IMG/VR virus record: IMGVR_UViG_3300042691_038786
Coordinates: 1-21,893 of that record
Length of the DNA: 21,893 nucleotides
Strand: one strand, 5' to 3'
Source: a virus
Shown: positions 15,463 through 21,893 of the stretch, in pieces
Layout: each line of letters starts with the position of its first letter
Numbering within the stretch: position 1 is the stretch's first letter
Made by a program: the position numbers and the translations under genes
The notes under the pieces: generated by a model
Database searches by the model: none
Seen by the model: only the letters and a program-made list of their open reading frames with translations
Told to the model about the DNA's origin: nothing

Positions 15463-15825
15463 TTATTTAAGAAATTTGAGTTTGTATATTGTGCTTGAAA
15501 TCAACCCTGAAATCTCATCTACCGTATTATTCAATTCACCATCTTGTGGTAATGTTGTGCGAATACCATCAACAAACTTTTGCAATCCAACAAAATACTT
15601 TAGTGCGGAATCATCTTCAAAAATTTGTTCTGACATTCCATAACCACGAATAATTCCATAACGACCCTGTGCCATTTCTGCATAGGCGTCAATTAATTCT
15701 ACGATATCATCGTAATATTCATTCAACGCCTTGTGTGCAGCAAACGATGATGTTTGTAAATGAAAAATATGTGCTTGTGTTCTACTAGACATCAATGTGC
15801 CAAGAAACTTTCCCAACGGTTCCAT
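15463..15825 (-). CDS. Small Dps/ferritin-like four-helix protein
   Basis: A 120-residue, mostly helical protein. The segment HIFHLQTSSFAAHKALNEYY begins at residue 19 and continues to A49-E50. H19, H31, D46 and E50 reproduce the spacing of the E. coli Dps ferroxidase residues H51, H63, D78 and E82 exactly; the D67 position is Asn35. The second half (about 72-120) reads as two more helices, with hydrophobic spacing like the Dps C-terminal pair. This suggests a minimal Dps-like fold that could bind iron or DNA. It resembles a phage family of unknown function that I believe is DUF5856. It lacks the LxE leader seen in its neighbours. ATG 15825 follows AAGGAA and sits one base after the preceding stop. 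The gene call is firm; the Dps link is an inference from spacing alone. Confidence 0.8.
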   Translation of the reverse strand: MEPLGKFLGTLMSSRTQAHIFHLQTSSFAAHKALNEYYDDIVELIDAYAEMAQGRYGIIRGYGMSEQIFEDDSALKYFVGLQKFVDGIRTTLPQDGELNNTVDEISGLISSTIYKLKFLK

Positions 15826-15826
15826 A

Positions 15827-16537
15827 TTACTTTCCTTTGTGTGATTTGTAGCCTTTGCCCTTCATGTAGTATGCAAGTGCCCACGGGTTGTCAATTTTAT
15901 CTGAATGTTTTTTCATGGCCTTTACAGTACCTTCCCAACCTTCCGGTGCCTTTTCATTCATGGCATCAGGTGATGTTGGTTCTGGCGTAGTTGGCTTATT
16001 ATTTTCGTGATAATTGTTTGCTGCTTGTGAAATGAAATTAGCAGCATTGGTAATGTGATCCTGAATCCATGCCGGAATATCCTTTTCTTCTTGACCAAGC
16101 TTACCTTTTAGATCATTTGCATGCTGAATAATCGTATCTAATGAATTATTAGCCATTGATACTTCGTGGTCATTTGAAGGAGTTGGCTTGTCAGCTTCTT
16201 TCAAATTATTTTCCTTTCCCATCGACTTGCCAATTGCATCACGACGATTTTTCAAATATTTATCGGTTGAATCTACATCGCCGTCATTGTCAATATCCGC
16301 ATCTTCTTGTCCAACCTTATCTAATGCTTCAATAAATTGATCAATTTCATCAAGCTCTTCCATCGTGCATTGACTACCTTCGCGAAGTTTTTTGAGTGTC
16401 ATTGCAATGCGTTCTTTTTTACCAAGCTTTTTACCTTTTTCCGCATCAGCCTGTACTTTTTCTACTGGAACAGTTTCATCCTGTTCTGCTAATGGGGCAG
16501 ATTTTAAATCTACTAATCCGGCTAAACGTATCATCAT
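15827..16537 (-). CDS. EF-hand/dockerin-type calcium-loop protein
   Basis: A 236-residue protein. It starts MMIRLAGLV and has L-A-E|Q at 16-19, matching the prohead-protease signature; a second match is L-K-E|A at 112-115. The stretch [12 protein letters not shown] (81-92) is a complete 12-residue EF-hand/dockerin loop with Asp at positions 1, 3, 5, 7, 9 and 12, Gly at 6 and Val at 8. Two further recognisable blocks follow: [20 protein letters not shown] (153-172) and a C-terminal block around [12 protein letters not shown]...[13 protein letters not shown] (200-229). I recall both blocks from small proteins of other large phages but cannot name the families. ATG 16537 overlaps the preceding stop (ATGA). 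The adjacent ATG 16534 has better spacing to GGAG and may be the true start, giving MIRLAGLV. The function is unknown; calcium binding is inferred from the loop. Confidence 0.85.
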   Translation of the reverse strand: MMIRLAGLVDLKSAPLAEQDETVPVEKVQADAEKGKKLGKKERIAMTLKKLREGSQCTMEELDEIDQFIEALDKVGQEDADIDNDGDVDSTDKYLKNRRDAIGKSMGKENNLKEADKPTPSNDHEVSMANNSLDTIIQHANDLKGKLGQEEKDIPAWIQDHITNAANFISQAANNYHENNKPTTPEPTSPDAMNEKAPEGWEGTVKAMKKHSDKIDNPWALAYYMKGKGYKSHKGK

Positions 16538-17304
16538 GATTCTCCAGCATGAATGGATTTAATAATTTCTTTTAATTTAGTTGATTTCTTTTCACCTGAC
16601 GCAGACGCTTTTTTAGCCGCCGCTCTTTCTCTTGCTTTTTTTGATGCAGCCTTTTCTTTGGATGTTTTTATTGGCATTCCAACAAGCTTTTCAAGATCTT
16701 TACCAAGACCTTTTGTCACCGCGCCTCGTTTAGCTGCAGCAGATCTCTTTTTAGCAGACGCGGTAGCTTTTTTACCAGAAGGCTTGGTAGCCGGTGCCGC
16801 TTTCTTTTCCGGTTCAGTAGATGCTGGCTCTCCCTTTGGTTCTGCAAAAAGATCTGTTTGCGACGGGTCAGTTGGTTTCTTTCTGGATCTTTTCTTTGGT
16901 TCGGTCTTTTCTGGTTCAGCTTTTCCAGACGCTGCTCCTTTCTTTTTCTTTGTTTTTGGTGGTGGGAAAGCTTTTCCTTTAATTGCCCAGTCACTTGCCA
17001 TCGCCCACACAAATGAATTCATAGTTTTTTCATCGGTAGCATCGCGGTCGTGCGATGCGGCCCATCTAATAAATGCTGCACGAAGTTTATTTTTATCTTC
17101 CTTATCACCACTCCCGCCTTTAAGAACCGAAAATATTTTATTACCTAAAGTATGGCGCTTGGCAATTTGTGCTTTGGTCATCGTTCTACCATGAACAAGC
17201 GGCACAGTTCCCGCTGATGTATATTTTTCATCTAATGTTGCAATTTCTGCAAGCGCAGCTTCTATTTCTTCAACAATTATTTCTTCTAACTCACTGCGTG
17301 TCAT
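16534..17304 (-). CDS. Lysine/alanine-rich, histone-H1-like protein with capsid-targeting-like N-terminus
   Basis: A 256-residue protein. The N-terminus ([20 protein letters not shown]) is an amphipathic helix with two matches to the (L/I)-x-E prohead-protease signature, after E12 and E20. A folded, Trp-containing region follows (about 25-115), then a long low-complexity stretch (about 117-240) rich in Lys, Ala, Pro and Ser with motifs such as [20 protein letters not shown], similar in composition to linker histones. I infer a DNA-contacting virion-internal protein; the family is not recognised. An upstream ATG (17331) exists, but ATG 17304 has GGAG (17312-17315) at seven bases and gives the leader shared with neighbouring genes. 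It is the first gene of its unit, behind a candidate promoter at 17338-17345, and overlaps the next ATG by four bases (ATGA). Confidence 0.85.
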   Translation of the reverse strand: MTRSELEEIIVEEIEAALAEIATLDEKYTSAGTVPLVHGRTMTKAQIAKRHTLGNKIFSVLKGGSGDKEDKNKLRAAFIRWAASHDRDATDEKTMNSFVWAMASDWAIKGKAFPPPKTKKKKGAASGKAEPEKTEPKKRSRKKPTDPSQTDLFAEPKGEPASTEPEKKAAPATKPSGKKATASAKKRSAAAKRGAVTKGLGKDLEKLVGMPIKTSKEKAASKKARERAAAKKASASGEKKSTKLKEIIKSIHAGES

Positions 17305-17337
17305 AAAAAATCTCCATAGTGAACAAAGCACGACAAA

Positions 17338-17345
17338 TATAAATA
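17338..17345 (-). promoter_or_regulatory. TATTTATA element before the small-gene/portal unit
   Basis: Exact TATTTATA on the gene strand, 33 bases before ATG 17304, in the gap after the terminase gene. The complementary strand reads TATAAATA, the T4 late-promoter octamer. A promoter role is inferred from recurrence in gaps. Confidence 0.45.
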
Positions 17346-17364
17346 TAAGACAACTTTTTAATAC

Positions 17365-18945
17365 CTATGAAATTAGCCATCGAAGGTCTTCTTTTTCTGT
17401 TCCATTTAAACTCATTTCGTATGGATTTTCCTGAACCCCGCCAACTTTTACAAATGGCATAGAATTAAATGCGGTCTTGTCAAGAGAAAGCTTGGTCAAT
17501 TCAATTCCCTGTTGACGTAACCGTAATGCTGTATCCCGTACCCACAGGCCAATACCCAGCGCCAATATCAAGTCGTCATTATACCCAACCAACGCTTCTG
17601 CCTTTCCATTTTTCCAAATAAACGTTTCGAATTCCGCCATTGTTCTCGATGACCGAACCGTTATACCTTGTTCTCGCATGTATTCTTCCAATTTTGCAAT
17701 TAATAACGGTCTTGTTCGTGAAGAAATGGTAAATCCTGGCTTCATATTTCTTTCAGAAATATAATTTCTACTGGTAATTTGATTTTCTACATCCACATAA
17801 TGCATGTCTGCCGACATATAAAATAAATTTTTATATCCCCGATCTATTACTTGTTGAATAGATGCCCATCCAATTGAACTATTATCGGGTATCAATAACG
17901 CATCATTATATTGTGTAGCAAGTGATACCATTAAATTACCAAATTCTTTAGGTGGCAACTTGCCTTTATATTCTGCGACCTGAACGGATCGCTCTGCTTC
18001 AATAATATGCACGGTAGAATAGTCTTCTCCGTCTCCACGAGCCACGTCAGCCGCCGCAATATATGTTTTTGATGGATCGGGGTATTCCCATATCCACAAG
18101 TTTGAATCAAATCCTTGCTTTGCAAGTGGCTCCATTACATACGTATTTTTATAAAATTCTATAATATCAGGAGAAACAACTGTATTACCTGAAAAGATAA
18201 ATGAGGCATCGTGTTCCTGTGCCGATAGCATTTCCCCGAGCTTTTCTGTTTGGCTATCACGCCATGCCTGATCGCGCTCTGGGTGCACTCGCCAATCTAA
18301 TAGTATTGGATTGAATCCATTGTTCTTGGATTCCGCACCCTGCCACATTTTATGGAAGAAATTACCTACGCCGTTTGGAGTAGAAATCAATACTGCTTTA
18401 CCACCTGTAGACAATGTGGATGATGCGGCTGTCCAGATAATATCCGCATCTTCAATAAATGCACACTCGTCAAGAATCAAAAGAGACAATGCTTCAGAAC
18501 GACCAGCATCTTTACTACTCGCCACAGCTTTAATCTGTGATCCGTTGGCAAATCGCATAGAAAGTTTATTATCTTCTACACAATTACCTCGTAGCCACAC
18601 AGGAAGATTGGCATGCATAAAGCGAACTTTGGTTACAAGATTTTTAGCAGTTTCTTGTTTCGTCGCAATAACTAAAATGTTTTTATCAGTGTGAAATAGC
18701 ATGAGCCACAAAGCATATCCGGCCACCAATGTAGAAAATCCTAACTGACGCCCTTTGAGAACAATATTATAATCATGCTCTTCGAAATCTTTCATCGCTG
18801 TTACTTGATATGGGTATAAATCAAACAACACCCGACCACGAACCGGGTGCTGTATGTAAGAGTATCTGCTTAAAAAATAATGCGGATTAACTGCACACTT
18901 TTTATATTCTAACTTAATAACTTCTTTAATATTTGCTGATGACAT
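17365..18945 (-). CDS. 17: Terminase large subunit (gp17-like, ATPase plus nuclease)
   Basis: A 526-residue DNA-packaging motor that docks on the portal, translocates DNA with ATP and cuts the concatemer. The ATPase P-loop is KGRQLGFST (64-72): the lysine sits at the beginning, as in the deviant Walker A of lambda gpA, and the T4-type lysine position is Phe70. Walker B is LLILDE (155-160, D159 E160), and the coupling motif is LISTPNG (186-192). The RNase H-like nuclease has D300 in AAADVARGDGEDYS, D354 in LIPDNSS and D457/D458 in YNDDLILALG. Length is shorter than T4 gp17 (610 aa), mainly through a short N-terminus. ATG at 18945 has an AGAAGG site upstream and follows the previous stop by one base. 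Recognition is firm. Confidence 0.97.
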   Translation of the reverse strand: MSSANIKEVIKLEYKKCAVNPHYFLSRYSYIQHPVRGRVLFDLYPYQVTAMKDFEEHDYNIVLKGRQLGFSTLVAGYALWLMLFHTDKNILVIATKQETAKNLVTKVRFMHANLPVWLRGNCVEDNKLSMRFANGSQIKAVASSKDAGRSEALSLLILDECAFIEDADIIWTAASSTLSTGGKAVLISTPNGVGNFFHKMWQGAESKNNGFNPILLDWRVHPERDQAWRDSQTEKLGEMLSAQEHDASFIFSGNTVVSPDIIEFYKNTYVMEPLAKQGFDSNLWIWEYPDPSKTYIAAADVARGDGEDYSTVHIIEAERSVQVAEYKGKLPPKEFGNLMVSLATQYNDALLIPDNSSIGWASIQQVIDRGYKNLFYMSADMHYVDVENQITSRNYISERNMKPGFTISSRTRPLLIAKLEEYMREQGITVRSSRTMAEFETFIWKNGKAEALVGYNDDLILALGIGLWVRDTALRLRQQGIELTKLSLDKTAFNSMPFVKVGGVQENPYEMSLNGTEKEDLRWLIS

Positions 18946-18946
18946 A

Positions 18947-19609
18947 TTACCTTCTTGCTAAATAATCTCCAACAAAAACTCCACCGGCAAAAGCAACAAT
19001 TCCAATCGTTTTCTTGCTAATCCAATTACGTGGTGCTTTTGGTGCTGGGAGTTTTATTAAACTATCCACAACTGTTTGTAACCGATCTCCTCGTGCATTA
19101 GCCAATGCAACCGCTGAATCAAGCTTAGATACCTTGTATCGTTCCAATTGCAAAAGCTTTTTTAAATCTGTCATTGTGGAATCGGCTACATTCAATTGAC
19201 TTTTCAAATTATCTATTATATGACCTTGAACAACAACTAATTCAGCCGTGTCTTTTGCAACAACGAGATCTTTTTCCAAGTCTACCAAATCACGCCGCAA
19301 TTCATTCCGCTGAGTCTCTCGCAATTCAACGCTAAACGTTAATTTTTTTATAACTTCGTTTTTTGAATTAACATCGTTTGATAATGATGCAATTTTATTT
19401 TTTGCGCTGTCCGCAAACAATTTCGCTGAAACTGCTTCGGTTTGTAGTTGCTCATACTTAACTACAAATTGTTTAATTTTTTTGTCTCCCTCACAACTGC
19501 CAAAATTAAATGCAATCGCAATCAATGCAATTACAACCGCAACTTGACCAATTTGCGATAGTGATTGAAATGCTTTTCCAAATTTAATAACGTTATCAAG
19601 TATTTTCAT
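18947..19609 (-). CDS. Membrane-anchored coiled-coil protein (spanin-like architecture, function unproven)
   Basis: A 220-residue protein. A short N-terminal segment is followed by one hydrophobic helix (about 20-38, IGQVAVVIALIAIAF), then a long charged region (about 42-185) with the heptad pattern of a coiled coil. The C-terminus (about 200-220) is a second, Gly-rich hydrophobic segment ending in Arg-Arg. An N-terminal anchor followed by a coiled coil resembles inner-membrane spanins (Rz type), but the hydrophobic C-terminus is not typical of them. Other possibilities are a holin-associated or head-vertex membrane protein. Three in-frame ATGs exist (19636, 19615, 19609). I chose 19609 because AAGAGA (19616-19621) lies six bases before it. 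This start overlaps the end of the upstream gene by 14 nt. The stop is one base before the terminase ATG, which implies translational coupling. Confidence 0.8.
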   Translation of the reverse strand: MKILDNVIKFGKAFQSLSQIGQVAVVIALIAIAFNFGSCEGDKKIKQFVVKYEQLQTEAVSAKLFADSAKNKIASLSNDVNSKNEVIKKLTFSVELRETQRNELRRDLVDLEKDLVVAKDTAELVVVQGHIIDNLKSQLNVADSTMTDLKKLLQLERYKVSKLDSAVALANARGDRLQTVVDSLIKLPAPKAPRNWISKKTIGIVAFAGGVFVGDYLARR

Positions 19610-20180
19610 GAGCATTCTCTTTTTCAAAATCTGCAAGATATCCCTTTAATTCATCAATGTCTTTTTGAATATCTTCCTTTACTTTATCAATATCCACATC
19701 CCACTTTTCAATCATAAGTATTCGTGCATCGTCCGCATGAATAATTTCTGGGGCGCTTGTTGTGTCACGCAAATCTTCTAAAAATGCAATACGATCTTTG
19801 AGCGAGGCAAGATAATTTGCCTTCATTTTCTTTTCTTCGTATTCTTTCCACTGACCAGTTCTGCGTAATTCGGTTTCATATTTGATAACACAATCCATAC
19901 ACTTGCCGTGCAAATTCCAATACTTTGTGTCCAACCTATGTGACATAGTTTTCTGGCATTCTGGACACCACCACGGTGTTTTTGCAGCATCAAGCTTGGT
20001 TACTCGTTGACGAATGCCGCCTTTGATGGTCCACTGACGACCATCATTATCTTCCCACACATCGCCTTCTTTGTAATCATCTAATCCTGGACGCCAGCCG
20101 ACAACAATTCGTTCGTCGGTTTTTTTCATAACCTCATTTAGTTTACGTCTTACGTTATTAATTGCAGCATGGTCTGACAT
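19596..20180 (-). CDS. Four-cysteine zinc-finger protein with C-terminal coiled coil
   Basis: A 194-residue protein of unknown function. C72-P-E-C75 and C94-M-D-C97 form a CxxC-x18-CxxC pair expected to bind one zinc ion. The region before it is rich in Trp and Gly (GDVWEDNDGRQW, 39-50). From about residue 110 onward it is charged and helical, with heptad-like spacing that suggests a coiled coil. ATG at 20180 is preceded by AAGAGG at good spacing; that site overlaps the stop region of the gene above. The position directly before the terminase unit's membrane protein and TerL suggests a late or packaging role. It could be a small-terminase analogue by position, but nothing in the sequence shows a gp16-type DNA-binding or oligomerisation domain, so I leave the function open. 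Confidence 0.85.
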   Translation of the reverse strand: MSDHAAINNVRRKLNEVMKKTDERIVVGWRPGLDDYKEGDVWEDNDGRQWTIKGGIRQRVTKLDAAKTPWWCPECQKTMSHRLDTKYWNLHGKCMDCVIKYETELRRTGQWKEYEEKKMKANYLASLKDRIAFLEDLRDTTSAPEIIHADDARILMIEKWDVDIDKVKEDIQKDIDELKGYLADFEKENAHENT

Positions 20181-20189
20181 AGTAACCTC

Positions 20190-21893
20190 TTAGGAGTCAT
20201 AAGTTCTTTTCTTTGGAACTCCTGCACGTGTTGAGTAGCCTTTCATATAATGTCTAATCGTATTTAATGCAACTATGTGTGCAGGGTGTTGCTTGTTATA
20301 ATCCATCGCGGTATCAATTTTTACTTGGTTACCCGTTTCTGGATTTGTTATTCTCATTTGCATAACTCTATTGAACATTTCTTTTTCTTTTTCTGTATCT
20401 ATCACGCCTTTCTTATCAACATCAACGGGTGCTTGTATAGGAGTACTTGGTAATAATGGTTTCTTTTCATAGGTCAAAAGTTTTACTGGCATAGTTTTTC
20501 CCATAGAAGCCAGTACTGACAACCTTCTATTACCTCCCAGTAAATAATAACCTGTCGGATGCTTAATAACAATAGGCATTGGCAAATCTTCATCAGCTTT
20601 GATAGCTTTTAAAATACTGACTATTGCTTTTTTATCTTCTTGTGCAAACTGTTTCATAATTTTCATCGCACTTTCGCCACTTAAAATACTACTCACATCA
20701 GAATTTCCTAGTTTTTTCAAATCATCGCGTTCTAACGTAACTGTTGGTGCACTTGATATCATATCCATCAGTTGTTGTTTATCTTTTGCTAGATCAGGAA
20801 ACGCTTTGAATGTTTTTTCGTTATCAAAATACTCACCAATTTCATTTGCAAGTTCTTCTGGTTTAAAGTCTCGTACATGTAAATAGGTTTTCATTTTGAC
20901 AGACCCCACTTCTTCCGTCAAAATTATTTCATTTGTATCGGTACTTGATTTTAAAAAGTCATCCAGCATTTTTCTAGCTGCCTGATGCACTGGTTCTGTT
21001 GACTTTCTTTTGTATAAAGCATATGCAACAGATACCATGTTTCCAGTCTTTGGATTTTTTATCTTCTGAGAAAGAACTGATTTTGCTTTTTTGCGAATAT
21101 CGGGTGGTAACTCCTGTGACTGTTTCTCGGGTTGAGTTGGTGTATCTTTTTGTTTGTGTTGTGTTGTAATCTTTCGGTCTTCTTCTGCCTTAGACGATAC
21201 TTTTGTAATCATATCAAACACATCCCGATCAAATTTACCATATAGTGTAGTAAATAACTGCTCTTTGGCTCTATCAGTGTGTTCAGGAGTACCAAAAATA
21301 TACCGAATCTGCGTTCCGGTGAGTTCTTTTTTTCCTTCTACGGCTGGTTTAACCCAGACATATCCCTTTGTTGGATGTCCCTCAAGAGATCCTTTCGGAT
21401 CGTAAGGGGCAAAATACTTACCACCCAGCCGATCTTTATCCTTTTCAGATAAAGCGAACACTACTGGAGTGTTTTCCGGAAGATCTTTTGTTATTTCTTC
21501 TGGTCTATATGGAGATTTTACCTTGACAATCTTATCTTCTGGTATTCCGAACATTTTCGTCATGATTTCAACCTTTTGATTGAACGAAAATGGTGATTTT
21601 CCAGCAGCATCCTGTTTGTCTGACGTAGCAATATATACACGGTCTTTTCCAAACTTCTTCACTAGTTGTAAATATGTTACATAGTGATCTGCGTGGAATG
21701 GTTGGAAACGTCCTGGGAATATCCCCACCGGCTTTTGTGGCTCAAGCGGTTCTGCTTCAGGCTCACTAACGGTCACATCAGGTTCTTTTGCCGATGTTGG
21801 TTCAGACTTTTCTGGTTCAGTTAGTTCCTTTGCCTTCTTTGAACCACGATCATATTTCATAATACCCATAATTTGATTTACGGGAGCAAACGA
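20190..21893 (-). CDS. Nucleotidyltransferase / ParB-like fusion protein, 5'-partial
   Basis: Residues are numbered from the first in-window ATG (21869). An acidic linker precedes a cytidylyltransferase/NMNAT-like nucleotidyltransferase domain (about 48-225): GIFPGRFQPFHADH (49-62) is the nucleotide-binding HxGH-type motif, here HADH, and LTGTQIR (183-189) corresponds to the C-terminal ISxTxxR motif. A second domain (about 325-467) contains GGNRRLSVLASMG (445-457), the signature of ParB/sulfiredoxin-fold domains. Two copies of a short motif, NPxTGNxV...A..Y...P.H..A, lie at 272-304 and 509-540. The family catalyses nucleotide transfer, for example in NAD or CDP-precursor synthesis; the substrate here is unknown. 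The frame stays open from 21869 to the window edge and no ribosome binding site precedes that ATG, so the true start is probably outside the window. The gene heads the terminase unit and ends 9 nt before the next start. Confidence 0.8.
   Translation of the reverse strand, partial: SFAPVNQIMGIMKYDRGSKKAKELTEPEKSEPTSAKEPDVTVSEPEAEPLEPQKPVGIFPGRFQPFHADHYVTYLQLVKKFGKDRVYIATSDKQDAAGKSPFSFNQKVEIMTKMFGIPEDKIVKVKSPYRPEEITKDLPENTPVVFALSEKDKDRLGGKYFAPYDPKGSLEGHPTKGYVWVKPAVEGKKELTGTQIRYIFGTPEHTDRAKEQLFTTLYGKFDRDVFDMITKVSSKAEEDRKITTQHKQKDTPTQPEKQSQELPPDIRKKAKSVLSQKIKNPKTGNMVSVAYALYKRKSTEPVHQAARKMLDDFLKSSTDTNEIILTEEVGSVKMKTYLHVRDFKPEELANEIGEYFDNEKTFKAFPDLAKDKQQLMDMISSAPTVTLERDDLKKLGNSDVSSILSGESAMKIMKQFAQEDKKAIVSILKAIKADEDLPMPIVIKHPTGYYLLGGNRRLSVLASMGKTMPVKLLTYEKKPLLPSTPIQAPVDVDKKGVIDTEKEKEMFNRVMQMRITNPETGNQVKIDTAMDYNKQHPAHIVALNTIRHYMKGYSTRAGVPKKRTYDS

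Noticed and set aside
16553-17194. Long plus-strand open frame (213 codons) with a Phe/Leu/Ala-rich translation
   Set aside because: It is antisense to the lysine/alanine-rich protein; biased codons there suppress stops on the opposite strand. It shows no recognisable domain.
19484-19500. Lipoprotein signal (Cys39 of the membrane coiled-coil protein)
   Set aside because: The residues before Cys are F-G-S, after a long hydrophobic helix that starts 20 residues in; a poor lipobox.
19596-20180. Zinc-finger protein as terminase small subunit
   Set aside because: Only the position fits; there is no gp16-like feature, and a membrane protein gene lies between it and terL.
1-21893. tRNA genes, CRISPR arrays, insertion sequences or introns
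   Set aside because: I saw no cloverleaf, no spaced direct repeats, no transposase and no split gene; coding density is too high to leave room for them.

Overview
This window is the head and neck gene cluster of a T4-like contractile-tailed phage (myovirus), or of a contig from one. Every gene I can support lies on the minus strand, so transcription runs from high to low coordinates. The anchors are unambiguous: large terminase (gp17 type), portal (gp20), prohead protease (gp21), acidic scaffold (gp22), major capsid protein (gp23), neck protein gp13, gp14- and gp15-like connector proteins, and the tail sheath (gp18). Gene order follows T4 (17, 20, 21, 22, 23), but 13, 14, 15 and 18 follow the capsid gene and many small genes are interleaved. 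The DNA is AT-rich. Ribosome binding sites are often a clear AAGGAG or GAGG, so the host probably uses canonical Shine-Dalgarno initiation. The sequence does not identify the host. The mix of gene families (gp13-gp14-gp15 neck set, phage bS21, EF-hand and small basic proteins) resembles uncultured aquatic T4-like phages.

Layout in transcription order. (1) 21893-17365: a nucleotidyltransferase/ParB-like fusion running off the window edge, a four-cysteine zinc-finger protein, a membrane-anchored coiled-coil protein, and the terminase. (2) 17304-11630: eight small genes packed end to end (1-4 nt gaps or overlaps), then the portal. (3) 11567-8716: two helical proteins of unknown function, the prohead protease, a small membrane protein with a lysine-rich tail, a DUF3008-like protein, and a ribosomal protein bS21 homologue. 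(4) 8592-5830: scaffold and major capsid protein, closed by a perfect rho-independent terminator. (5) 5726-5163: a free-standing GIY-YIG homing endonuclease. (6) 5110-2690: neck and tail-completion proteins. (7) 2630-7: a small coiled-coil protein and the tail sheath.

All six intergenic gaps longer than about 30 nt carry an octamer read TATTTATA (or a near match) on the gene strand. These sites divide the cluster into the units above and are candidate phage promoter elements.

The most interesting region is 13.5-17.3 kb, between terminase and portal. Several unrelated small proteins there share a short amphipathic N-terminus of the form M-I-R-L-x-x-L-L-x-E, which ends in the (L/I)-x-E cleavage signature of T4-type prohead proteases and is about the length of the T4 internal-protein capsid-targeting peptide. 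I infer that this block encodes proteins packaged inside the head. The block includes a histone-H1-like lysine/alanine-rich protein, an EF-hand protein, cysteine-containing basic proteins, and a protein whose histidine/acid spacing matches the Dps ferroxidase site. The last one lacks the leader itself.
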